From: HXMU1420-13 sp965249965
GTDB taxonomy: Bacteria > Bacteroidota > Rhodothermia > Balneolales > Balneolaceae
Direction: 5' to 3'
DNA: 64,000 nt
Assembly (NCBI GenBank): GCA_965249965.1
Contig: OZ252262.1
Span: forward strand, 372,001-436,000
The translations under genes and the position numbers were made by a program. Below the pieces are notes generated by a model. That model made no database searches. It was given only the letters and a program-made list of their open reading frames with translations, and was not told the DNA's origin. Of the stretch, positions 35,825 to 44,056 are shown one piece after another; the first letter of the stretch is position 1; the number at the start of each line of letters is the position of its first letter.

Positions 35825-38755
35825 TCAAAAATTAAACTGCACAGATCCCCCTATTCTACGAGAAGCCGGACCAGTTAAGTACTCAAAACCCAAATTGTTA
35901 ACCCCAGCGCCATTCGAGTTTACATTAGGATCAAAACCTAATCCTTTTGGAATATTAGGCATATATAAAAAGGCATTTTCTACCGAAATGGAAATTTTTA
36001 CCCCGTTAATTCGCGTATTAGTAATAAGATGATCGGGAAGCGAATAATCGAGCCCTATATGCGCAATGCGAAAATGAGTCATATCAAAAACTCTGGTTTC
36101 ATCAGGGCCAAAACCGATATTGTTAAAGTAGTATTGTTGTGTGCTAAGTTCTAAATCGTTGGGTGTTCCATCTATGCGAACTCCTTCTAACACATAGGTT
36201 CGATTTCGATCATCTTTTGTTGTTTCAGTTACAACACCTCTTCCTAATAATGAAGCAATCCAGGTACTGTACATATCACCACCATGTTGATAATCTACCT
36301 GTACACTTAATGCAAAGTTTTTATAATTGAATTGGTTAATCAAAGAAGCATTCCATTTTGGATTTGGATTCCCAATGAGTCCAACTTGACCAGTGAAATA
36401 ATCTCCGTTATCATCAATAATTGGAGTGCCTACCGGAACATTTCTAAAATTAGAATTGCTCTCTTGCAATACTTCATCCACTCGTAGAATTTGTGTGCCA
36501 TACATACTTAAAAAAGGTTCGTCAATAATTGCCACATTCCCGCGATTAGATAAACTATTCCCAAGCTGAACCGCATTAAATGTACCTGTGTACTCAACTA
36601 CTACAGTACTGATGGTTCTAAACATCCCATGCATTGACCACCGTAAAGAAGCTTCAATAGGAACGACAACCAATGATAACTCTAGGCCTTCGGATTCTAA
36701 TTCCATCAAATTATCAAGAATTGATGAAAATACAGGGTCTGATCTATCAGCAATTCGTGAAATTAAATCTGTATGTGTTCGCTGAAAATATACGGTTTCA
36801 ATCATTAACCTTAGATTGAATAACCCTAATTGAAGTCTCAACTGTTTTTCTATTGATCGTTCAGGTTTCAAGGAGTTATTAATGGCTACAGAAGCGCGGT
36901 TTTGAACTCTGAGTTCTTCTTCCGTAAACACTCCTCTACCACTTGTAAAATAACCTGCTTCAAATTTAAGATGGGATAAGGGACCGATATTTCCTGTTTT
37001 ATTTGTAGGTACTACGCCTAATGAAACTGCCGGATACCATGCCGATAAATTCTGATGTTGAATTGAACTATTCCATTCTCCTCTTAATCCCAATTCTGAG
37101 TATACCCAATTATTTAAATGGGCGATTGTTTTTGCAAAAACCCCAAAGCTGCGACGCTCATGAAAAAACGTAAATTCATCGTTTGTAAATGAGCTTACCG
37201 GAATCTGTGAACGGAAGTTATCATGTTCGAAAACACCTAATTGACGAATATCTACACTTTCTAGGCCCGACTCATTGATAAACTCAGAGTTATAATTTAG
37301 TCCAAAATCGCTATCGAATTGTAAATTTTCATTCCCTTGATTATCTAGTGTAATTAAGAGTAGTTGTTCGTAGTGATTCCTGTCTAGTTCAATTGTTTGG
37401 AATAATCCTGTTTGGTATGGATAGTTTGCTACAAAAGTTGGGTTCAGTCGGTACTCCTGATTTTCATCGTAACTCTCAAAAGAATATCTATATAAAATAT
37501 TGAGATTCCCGGTGGGGCTGAATTCAACTTCAGTTTTCCCGTAAATTCTACTGGTTTTATTTACAGCTTTAGCATTTTCTGCGGTCCATCTCGGATTTAG
37601 GATATCATTTCCAACACGATAGTATGCTGAACCACCGGATTCAGGATTCTGATAAGGGAAATCAAAACCCAAAGAACGTGGAGTATAGAATATATCTGAA
37701 AATATGCTTGGTCCGGCATTAATTTGATCTCTACCACTTCCTCCACCAGCACTCAGTGTTGGTGTGAAAACATCAGTAAAAATGAAATTCAGTGTGGACC
37801 TTCCTCTTACGCTTTCAATCAATGGATAGGAAAAATAAGTCCCAAAGCTATTACGCTTAAATGTATTGTTTGGAGCAAACCCATTTTCCCAATTACCTGA
37901 GTAATTAGCATTTAAAAAATAGCTTCCCTTTTTGTATTTCGTTGCAATGCTCGTTTCTGATGAATACCCGGAGTTAAAAAATTCATCAATTGCTGAAGGT
38001 TGAGCAATGTATGGATAGGTGGCATTATCAAATTCCGGAAATGCCACATTTGTTAGGCTATGATTTGATAATGGATGGTTTAAAAGAACAATTCCATCAT
38101 TTATGCCTTGAAAGCTGCCCGGGAAAAAGGATGGATCTTGCTCCGAGAATGATGGCCCCCAACTACTATATGTCAAAAAATTAGTTCCATCGAAGCCCAT
38201 CCCAAATTCGTCTTGATAATCCGGTCGGCTGGAAATCCGTGTACTATACACACTTTGTTGCACATGAAATGAGAGTTCATCATTTATGGAAGATTCTACT
38301 TCCCGGTTGGTTGTGATTATGATGACGCCATTTTTGGCTTCCTCGCCGTAACGAATGGTAGCATCTAATGAACTCAATATTTCGATATCAATAATTTCAG
38401 AGGCTGAAATATCAAAACTTCTATTTGGGGTAGTAACAGTACCACCACCCGAAAATACGCTGCTGTTCTGATTATTTCCCGAATCAAATCTTATCCCATC
38501 TATAATTATCAGAGGATCGCTGGTGGCATTTAGACTTGAATATCCACGAATCATAGCATTGGTTCCAGAACCAGATATCCCTCCGGTTGATGTAATTTGG
38601 ATAGATGGATGAAGACCTGAAAGTGCTCTTAAAGCGTCTTTTTGAACTATACTTTTATTCTGAAACTGTATAGATAAGGTATCAGAAAGTGATTGAGCTG
38701 GAAGAGTTTGGTACCCGAAAATCAATAAGAAAGAGAATAGTAGCTTTTTTGGCAT
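35825..38755 (-). CDS. SusC/RagA-like TonB-dependent receptor, without a SusD partner
   Basis: A 976-residue outer-membrane receptor. After the signal peptide (MPKKLLFSFLLIFGYQTLPA) comes a plug (about 40-150) with SusC-like IRGYSSLNATSDPLIIIDGI and IEILSSLDATIRYGEEAKNG. A 22-strand type barrel follows, ending in Phe (GGSVQFNF). The usual N-terminal carboxypeptidase-D-like domain is missing. No SusD-like lipoprotein lies on either side, which is unusual for SusC. It should import a glycan or peptide, but the substrate is unknown. Confidence 0.88.
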   Translation of the reverse strand: MPKKLLFSFLLIFGYQTLPAQSLSDTLSIQFQNKSIVQKDALRALSGLHPSIQITSTGGISGSGTNAMIRGYSSLNATSDPLIIIDGIRFDSGNNQNSSVFSGGGTVTTPNRSFDISASEIIDIEILSSLDATIRYGEEAKNGVIIITTNREVESSINDELSFHVQQSVYSTRISSRPDYQDEFGMGFDGTNFLTYSSWGPSFSEQDPSFFPGSFQGINDGIVLLNHPLSNHSLTNVAFPEFDNATYPYIAQPSAIDEFFNSGYSSETSIATKYKKGSYFLNANYSGNWENGFAPNNTFKRNSFGTYFSYPLIESVRGRSTLNFIFTDVFTPTLSAGGGSGRDQINAGPSIFSDIFYTPRSLGFDFPYQNPESGGSAYYRVGNDILNPRWTAENAKAVNKTSRIYGKTEVEFSPTGNLNILYRYSFESYDENQEYRLNPTFVANYPYQTGLFQTIELDRNHYEQLLLITLDNQGNENLQFDSDFGLNYNSEFINESGLESVDIRQLGVFEHDNFRSQIPVSSFTNDEFTFFHERRSFGVFAKTIAHLNNWVYSELGLRGEWNSSIQHQNLSAWYPAVSLGVVPTNKTGNIGPLSHLKFEAGYFTSGRGVFTEEELRVQNRASVAINNSLKPERSIEKQLRLQLGLFNLRLMIETVYFQRTHTDLISRIADRSDPVFSSILDNLMELESEGLELSLVVVPIEASLRWSMHGMFRTISTVVVEYTGTFNAVQLGNSLSNRGNVAIIDEPFLSMYGTQILRVDEVLQESNSNFRNVPVGTPIIDDNGDYFTGQVGLIGNPNPKWNASLINQFNYKNFALSVQVDYQHGGDMYSTWIASLLGRGVVTETTKDDRNRTYVLEGVRIDGTPNDLELSTQQYYFNNIGFGPDETRVFDMTHFRIAHIGLDYSLPDHLITNTRINGVKISISVENAFLYMPNIPKGLGFDPNVNSNGAGVNNLGFEYLTGPASRRIGGSVQFNF

Positions 38756-38809
38756 AAGCGAATTTAAAACTACTAACTATCAAATGATTGATTTAGTGCC
38801 TTTTATGAC

Positions 38810-39487
38810 TTAATAATAAATCCGCACTACAATCCGGCGGTTTAAAGCACGGTTTTCGATGATATTCTGGCCTTGTTCATCGATATGAGGCACTACAGGT
38901 TTGGTGTCAGCATAACCTGAAGCTTTTAAACGCTCCGCTTCAATTCCTTCTTCTATGAAATATTTTACTACTCCTGAGGCTCTGGCAACAGATAGTTCCC
39001 AATTGGATGGGTATATTGGTGTATTGATAGGCACGTTGTCGGTATGACCTTCTACATCTACATTGAATTTATAAAAACCCAATAAGTTCATAGCCTCAGT
39101 AACTTTATCAATAATTCCTTGTCCGGTTGGAAGTAGCTCTGCTTCTCCGGAATTATAGAATGAACTACTTGAAAAAAAGAGGTTAATTCCATCACGATCT
39201 AATGTGATATCTACCGAACCCTGGGCTTTTTCAACTTCAAGTAACCGGTCCAAGTCTGCTTTCACTTCTGCTAATGGGGTTCTAACATCCTCTTGCTTTG
39301 AGATTTCTGATCTTAGACCTTGCTTCATTTGTTCCCATAAATTCAAGTCTACATAAGACACAGCGATAAGCATGGCAAAGAATGCAAGTAATAGCGTGAT
39401 CATGTCGCTATAGGTTAGCAACCATTCCTGATCTTCAATATGTTCTTCCTGGATATCTGAATTACCAGAATATTTACGATCAATCAC
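38810..39487 (-). CDS. motB: MotB-like stator protein (OmpA peptidoglycan-binding)
   Basis: A 225-residue inner-membrane protein. One helix, WLLTYSDMITLLLAFFAMLI, carries the proton-binding Asp28 in the place of E. coli MotB Asp32. A linker precedes a C-terminal OmpA-like domain (about 120-225) with VEGHTDNVPI and YPSNWELSVARASGVV, a MotB-type peptidoglycan-binding signature. It should anchor the MotA channel to the cell wall. It is the last gene of a five-gene operon that also encodes a FliF-FliG-like fusion, and starts 11 bases after motA. ExbD or TolR would lack the OmpA domain. Confidence 0.9.
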   Translation of the reverse strand: MIDRKYSGNSDIQEEHIEDQEWLLTYSDMITLLLAFFAMLIAVSYVDLNLWEQMKQGLRSEISKQEDVRTPLAEVKADLDRLLEVEKAQGSVDITLDRDGINLFFSSSSFYNSGEAELLPTGQGIIDKVTEAMNLLGFYKFNVDVEGHTDNVPINTPIYPSNWELSVARASGVVKYFIEEGIEAERLKASGYADTKPVVPHIDEQGQNIIENRALNRRIVVRIYY

Positions 39488-39498
39488 TCTAATTCCAG

Positions 39499-40320
39499 TT
39501 AATTATCAGCTTGCTGTTGGTTCTTAAAATCGCGTCTTAAGTATGTACTTAAACGATCTTGAAGATAGAAAGAAGACTTCTTCTCGTTGATAAGTAATAT
39601 TCCTTCAAGGATAAAATATTCTCTAAACCGGTTTAGTTGGGCTACATTTTTAATTTTTTCTGCTATCGGATAAAAAATAAAGCGAGCAAGTGAGATACCG
39701 TACAATGTTGTAATTAAGGCAGCTGCCAAACCCGGTCCCATTCCAGATGGATTTTCTAGCTGACCCAGCATTACTACTAATCCGAACAAGGTACCAAACA
39801 TACCGAACGAGGGCGCAGCAGCTCCCATAGCTCTTAGAACATCAACGACCACTAGCTGACGGAAGTAATGTTCTTCTATGTGGTTGGATCCAAAGGATTT
39901 TATATCCTCGTTTGAATAATTAGTACTCATTAAAGAGAATAAATATCCAGCAACCTCGCCGGTATGGCTATCTTCTAGTTGACCTAATGCCTTTACCCGA
40001 TCGTTTTTAATTTGATCGTTCCAAGCCAACATTTCACCTAAATCATTTTCTAGCGTCTTCGATGACGTTCTTGCCTGGCTGAAAAGCAGAAATATTCCGG
40101 CAAATGCCTGCCCTACATATTTTGGCTGATAAGTGATAAATACAGCATTCAAAATCCCACCCATCACAATGAATAAACTAGGTAGGTTCAAAAAAGTATA
40201 ATTCGATAATGCCGGTATCGAGCTAATAATTGTGGTTACATTTGTGATTTCAGTGATCCCAAAAACAAGAATCCCAACACTAAAAAGTACCCCTAATATA
40301 TTTGTAAGCGAAAGTCTCAT
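39499..40320 (-). CDS. motA: MotA-like stator channel protein
   Basis: A 273-residue inner-membrane protein with four helices (about 7-27, 43-63, 165-190 and 200-220). The last two carry the MotA signature: APSFGMFGTLFGLVVMLGQL and GPGLAAALITTLYGISLARF, including the conserved prolines. The cytoplasmic loop (about 75-160) is charged, as expected for contact with FliG. Its start overlaps the stop of the TPR lipoprotein by 4 bases (ATGA). Together with MotB it should form an ion-driven torque unit. TolQ/ExbB have three helices and no long loop of this kind. Confidence 0.9.
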   Translation of the reverse strand: MRLSLTNILGVLFSVGILVFGITEITNVTTIISSIPALSNYTFLNLPSLFIVMGGILNAVFITYQPKYVGQAFAGIFLLFSQARTSSKTLENDLGEMLAWNDQIKNDRVKALGQLEDSHTGEVAGYLFSLMSTNYSNEDIKSFGSNHIEEHYFRQLVVVDVLRAMGAAAPSFGMFGTLFGLVVMLGQLENPSGMGPGLAAALITTLYGISLARFIFYPIAEKIKNVAQLNRFREYFILEGILLINEKKSSFYLQDRLSTYLRRDFKNQQQADN

Positions 40321-40943
40321 TGCCCACCATCCTCACGTATTTCGTTAATAAGTGTCTCTAATTCCGGAATACTCGGAACTGGAATGTTTGGATCCATTTG
40401 TACTGCCCGGTTCCAATTTGCTTGTGCTGCTGTAGGGTTTTCCATCATAAAAAATATGGTGCCCTTTAGCGCGTAAGCATCTGCAGTTTCCTGAATATCT
40501 AATGTCTTCTGAATTTCATCTAATGCATCTCGGTATTCACCCAAATAAAATAGATCCTGTGCTTTTCGGTAACTTGAAAGCAACGTTTGAATATCTGATG
40601 CTCTGTTGTTTAGCATGGTTGTATCAACTACAACAATAGAATCTTTTTCTGTAGGAGTTATCCCTTTCAAATCCAGATAGAATTCATCCTGATTTGGATC
40701 AAGAGAGATTTGAATATTTGAGCTGGCATTTCTGTACGTCACAATTACTGGATTGGTACGTCGCTCATTATTTTCAGCTGGTATGTCAACATCGTTACTG
40801 TTCACCATCTCCTGTTGATTCGAAGATGAAGAATTTTCATTCTGATCTTGAACAGCATCTGATGATTTACAACTCACCAAAAGCAGGCTTAATCCAATAA
40901 CCAGAAATACAATATTAAAATCTGATAACTGCCTGTACACCAT
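40317..40943 (-). CDS. TPR lipoprotein of the motor operon
   Basis: A 208-residue predicted lipoprotein. The signal peptide ends in LLLVSC. A low-complexity Ser/Asn/Glu linker (about 27-60) and a beta-like segment (65-105) are followed by two or three TPR-type helical hairpins (about 115-190; LFYLGEYRDALDEIQKTLDI, YALKGTIFFMMENPTAAQANW). It starts 29 bases inside the end of the upstream outer-membrane gene and overlaps motA by 4, so translation is coupled. Its place between an outer-membrane barrel and the stator suggests a periplasmic scaffold role, perhaps like a pilotin or FlgP-type factor. That is inference. Confidence 0.75.
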   Translation of the reverse strand: MVYRQLSDFNIVFLVIGLSLLLVSCKSSDAVQDQNENSSSSNQQEMVNSNDVDIPAENNERRTNPVIVTYRNASSNIQISLDPNQDEFYLDLKGITPTEKDSIVVVDTTMLNNRASDIQTLLSSYRKAQDLFYLGEYRDALDEIQKTLDIQETADAYALKGTIFFMMENPTAAQANWNRAVQMDPNIPVPSIPELETLINEIREDGGQ

Positions 40944-41994
40944 ATCCTACCTTACCGTAAGTGATTTTGTCGTTATTTTCCAGAGTTATTGTTTCACCAG
41001 ACACAATTAAATCTGCAAAGAGAGTTAATCCAAGGTTTTGGCTTAAATTGAACATTAACCCCGGCTTCATAGAATAAAACTCCCCTTTATTACTGTTCAA
41101 AGGAAATTTTATATTCCCATTGAAAAACAACATTACCCGATAATCATCGATATCATCGTTCTTATCAGTAATTGCCTGATAATATGTTGCCCCCAATTCC
41201 ATCATCATCATATTGAAATTGTCATTCTCTGATGATCGTAAAATGTTAATCCCACCTGTAAATCCTAAATACGCACTATTATCCGTATTTAAGGGTTGGC
41301 GATACGTTACATTCATTAAATAATTTACAACGGGTGTGTTAATGGATGTATCAGGAGTTGCAAAGCTTGTATCGGCTCTGGTAATTGTTTCCCCTTCAAT
41401 AGATCCCGCACCAAATTTGATCACAAGTGTATTACCTTTTTCAACCACATTTTCAACAACAAATGGATTTGAGATAAAGCTTTTTGTCCATACAATTTCA
41501 CGAGATCTTGGATTTATCATTCGCAGTGATAAGATTAATCCATCCGGATTTCGTTTTTGCATACTTACTTCTAATAAACCCTGGACACCATAAGTAGCAG
41601 CAATTTCTGTTAACAATTCAGGAGATACGTCGGCTAACGAACGGCCCTGTATATTTAAGATTTGAAGAGTGCTGTCATTCCCAACAATTTTCATTTTATC
41701 GTTGGGTTCTAGCTCAGGAGGTGATAAAACTGTTAAGCCAGCATATTCGGCAAATGCCGCCTCAATTTCTGCACGTATGAATTCAACTTCCTGAACAGTG
41801 AATCTCATTGCATTGTAATTCAGCTTATACACTGCTATTCTTCGAATATTCGCAGGCACGTCATTCAGCTGATCGATCATCTGATTAGAGATTTGTTCCA
41901 TTTGATACGGAACACCGCTTTTATGATCTTGTGCAGTTACTACTGTGCTGAATGCAAACAGAAAGAAAACACTTAAAATGAAAACACTTCTCAT
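40915..41994 (-). CDS. Outer-membrane protein with FlgO/CsgG-like domain and C-terminal barrel
   Basis: A 359-residue exported protein (signal peptide about 1-21). Residues about 30-190 look like a FlgO/CsgG/LpoB-type fold: IRRIAVYKLNYNAMRFTVQE, LTVLSPPEL, YGVQGLLEVSMQ and LRMINPRSREIVWTKSF. Residues about 225-359 are alternating beta strands ending in Phe (YGVQAVIRF), typical of a small outer-membrane barrel. FlgO in Vibrio supports flagellar outer-membrane parts. Here the gene starts 3 bases after the FliF-FliG-like gene, so the protein may link the motor to the outer membrane. Confidence 0.7.
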   Translation of the reverse strand: MRSVFILSVFFLFAFSTVVTAQDHKSGVPYQMEQISNQMIDQLNDVPANIRRIAVYKLNYNAMRFTVQEVEFIRAEIEAAFAEYAGLTVLSPPELEPNDKMKIVGNDSTLQILNIQGRSLADVSPELLTEIAATYGVQGLLEVSMQKRNPDGLILSLRMINPRSREIVWTKSFISNPFVVENVVEKGNTLVIKFGAGSIEGETITRADTSFATPDTSINTPVVNYLMNVTYRQPLNTDNSAYLGFTGGINILRSSENDNFNMMMMELGATYYQAITDKNDDIDDYRVMLFFNGNIKFPLNSNKGEFYSMKPGLMFNLSQNLGLTLFADLIVSGETITLENNDKITYGKVGYGVQAVIRF

Positions 41995-41997
41995 TTT

Positions 41998-43842
41998 TTA
42001 GCCCTCAGTTTTCATTTTACGGCGCACTGCATATAACAAGGCTTTTTGAGCATCTTCTATTGCAGCTTTTGAAACCTCTGCTGGATTATCCACTTCAGAT
42101 AAAATAAGCTGTTGCTCTCGTTTAGGCCTCACTTTCAGCACTTTTTCTCGTACAGCAGCAGGGGCAGTTTTCAATGCTAAAATAATTACCTCGGTTTGAA
42201 TTTCCTCCAGCGCAGATTGCACAAATTCGTCTTTCACTTTAGGCAGATCATCAAAACCGATGAAGAATTTCTTAATTCGTTTTGCAAGATTCAGATCTTG
42301 TTCAGCAATAGATCTTACGTAATCGTCTTGCTCATTAAGCGGTAATGTTTCAATGGTGGACAGTATCGAGTCAATTCCGTCAGCCGCTACATATTTCATA
42401 TCAGATACAGATAGCGCCTTATTTGAAAAGTGTGCAGCAACTTTCTTGTAAACTGATATTGGAATATTATTGATCTTACCCATCTTTAGTAAGATCGAAA
42501 TGCGTTTTTGGTCATCAAGTTTCTGTAATAAAGCTCCAGCTCTTTCACCGGCAATTTGTGCCATTAAAATAGCTACCAATTCATCCGATTCTTCTTTGAT
42601 CAAGTGTTGCAACTGAACATCGGTAAGCTGATAAATAAAATCGAATAGATTAGATCCTGAGTCTTCTTTTCCATTTTTTGTATTCACTTGCTGAATGCTT
42701 CGGCGAAATGCTGTAACCTCTTCAATTTTTTCTTCAACAGGTATTGCATCTGTATTATTAATGGCAAATTTAACCGAATCGTATGTCTCAACTTTTAAGT
42801 GAGGCTCAAGCACATTAATTAATTTTTCATCAACACTTGTTAATGCTCTTGCTGAACGAATTACACCCTCTTCGTCGTCGCTTGCAATCCATTGCGCAAT
42901 TAAATCTGCCACCGCATCAGGATGGCTGATACAGCTATTGGTTACATAGGTCTTGTCAACTTCAAATTGAGAAAGGGCTTTCGCATCGGGTCCTTTTGGT
43001 TCGTCATTTTCGATATTCGAAGCTGGCATTGGATTAACCCCGTCAAAAGCAGGATATGGAAGTTGTGTAGCTGCCTGATTTTCTTTTGGTTTTCGAAGCA
43101 GGGCATACAATAAGGTAAATAGGAATAATACTCCTAGAATCCCTATAACATATAAAAGGTGTTGTGGATTATTCCAATCGATTCCCAAAAACATATTCTT
43201 TTCAGGTTCCTGAACAGCTGTATCATTTAGATCACCTATCCGTTCAACCTGTTCTTCGAGCGCAGGTTCTGGCTCCGAATCTCTTCTCTCATTGCCAGTT
43301 TGCTCAAAGGCTCTTTCGTTTCTTGGAAAAACTTTCTTCTCTACAGTTACTACATCACCTCGAAAAGGATCTGCATTAGCAATAAGAATGGTCGCCTCTT
43401 CAACAAACTCTAAATCTTCATCATTATAGGAGGTGTCTACCAACACCTTAATATTCAATCGAGTTAGTCGAAACCTGGCATCAAAGCCAGAAGCTTTTAA
43501 ACTATCCGTTGTACCACCTGATCTTGTTTGTAGATTTGGGGGTACAAACGGCAACCCAGGTAAATTCTCGATTCGAATAGGTTCTTCCCCTTCTACAACT
43601 TCGTACCCTCGCGGCACTAAAACACGCTCAAGCGTTGCTTTTGCATCAACTATAAAGGTTCCCCTTCGATAATAATCCGAGAGTGCATTGTTAAGCACTA
43701 CCTCATAATATTGTTCATATTTGGCTGCTTCTTCCTGAACATCAGGTGAAACAACTTGACCCGGCAATGTTTGAGCAAATAAAACCTGTGTGATAAATGC
43801 AAATGCCAGTACTAATAGCCATTTATGTGTTTTCCCAACCAT
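41998..43842 (-). CDS. FliF-FliG-like membrane rotor fusion protein
   Basis: A 614-residue protein reading as FliF C-terminal region, membrane helix and FliG. After a signal peptide or anchor (about 1-24), residues 40-175 follow FliF RBM3: a GTFIVDAKATLERV strand, then RLTRLNIKVLVDTS and the RGDVVTVEKKVFP motif typical of FliF. A helix spans 228-249. In the cytoplasm, residues 398-470 match FliG middle (LQHLIKEESDELVAILMAQI), although the EHPQ motif is lost. Residues 480-612 match FliG C-terminal (IKKFFIGFDDLPKVKDEFVQ, IILALKTAPAAVREKVL, AIEDAQKALLYAVRR). It heads the operon with MotA and MotB. The match is by eye from memory of the families. Confidence 0.8.
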   Translation of the reverse strand: MVGKTHKWLLVLAFAFITQVLFAQTLPGQVVSPDVQEEAAKYEQYYEVVLNNALSDYYRRGTFIVDAKATLERVLVPRGYEVVEGEEPIRIENLPGLPFVPPNLQTRSGGTTDSLKASGFDARFRLTRLNIKVLVDTSYNDEDLEFVEEATILIANADPFRGDVVTVEKKVFPRNERAFEQTGNERRDSEPEPALEEQVERIGDLNDTAVQEPEKNMFLGIDWNNPQHLLYVIGILGVLFLFTLLYALLRKPKENQAATQLPYPAFDGVNPMPASNIENDEPKGPDAKALSQFEVDKTYVTNSCISHPDAVADLIAQWIASDDEEGVIRSARALTSVDEKLINVLEPHLKVETYDSVKFAINNTDAIPVEEKIEEVTAFRRSIQQVNTKNGKEDSGSNLFDFIYQLTDVQLQHLIKEESDELVAILMAQIAGERAGALLQKLDDQKRISILLKMGKINNIPISVYKKVAAHFSNKALSVSDMKYVAADGIDSILSTIETLPLNEQDDYVRSIAEQDLNLAKRIKKFFIGFDDLPKVKDEFVQSALEEIQTEVIILALKTAPAAVREKVLKVRPKREQQLILSEVDNPAEVSKAAIEDAQKALLYAVRRKMKTEG

Positions 43843-43955
43843 TTCAAACCCCTGTAGAGTAAGTTAGTGCCTGTAGTTTTGAAGATTTTGTGTAATAGAG
43901 GGTAAGTATGCAGAATTTTTTTAAGTTTTCCACATTATTATTTAAAAAACTACGT

Positions 43956-44003
43956 ATTTCTACGAATAAAATAATACACACAATTACTCATATTCGTAGA
44001 AAT
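43956..44003. promoter_or_regulatory. 13-base inverted repeat upstream of the motor operon
   Basis: ATTTCTACGAATA (43956-43968) and TATTCGTAGAAAT (43991-44003) are perfect inverse copies 22 bases apart, in an AT-rich gap. They lie about 115-160 bases upstream of the rotor gene start and 55-100 bases past the sigma factor stop. A T-run after the stem is absent, so an operator is more likely than a terminator. Confidence 0.5.
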
Positions 44004-44056
44004 TATGCGTTAAATGAGAAAAACACTCATAATTATCCACATTTCTTCCATGCCAG

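Noticed and set aside
38810..40320. MotAB-like pair as a Zorya defence system or as Tol/Exb energisers
   Set aside because: No ZorC, ZorD or ZorE-like gene follows, the MotB has a standard OmpA domain, MotA has four helices, and the operon partner is FliG-like.
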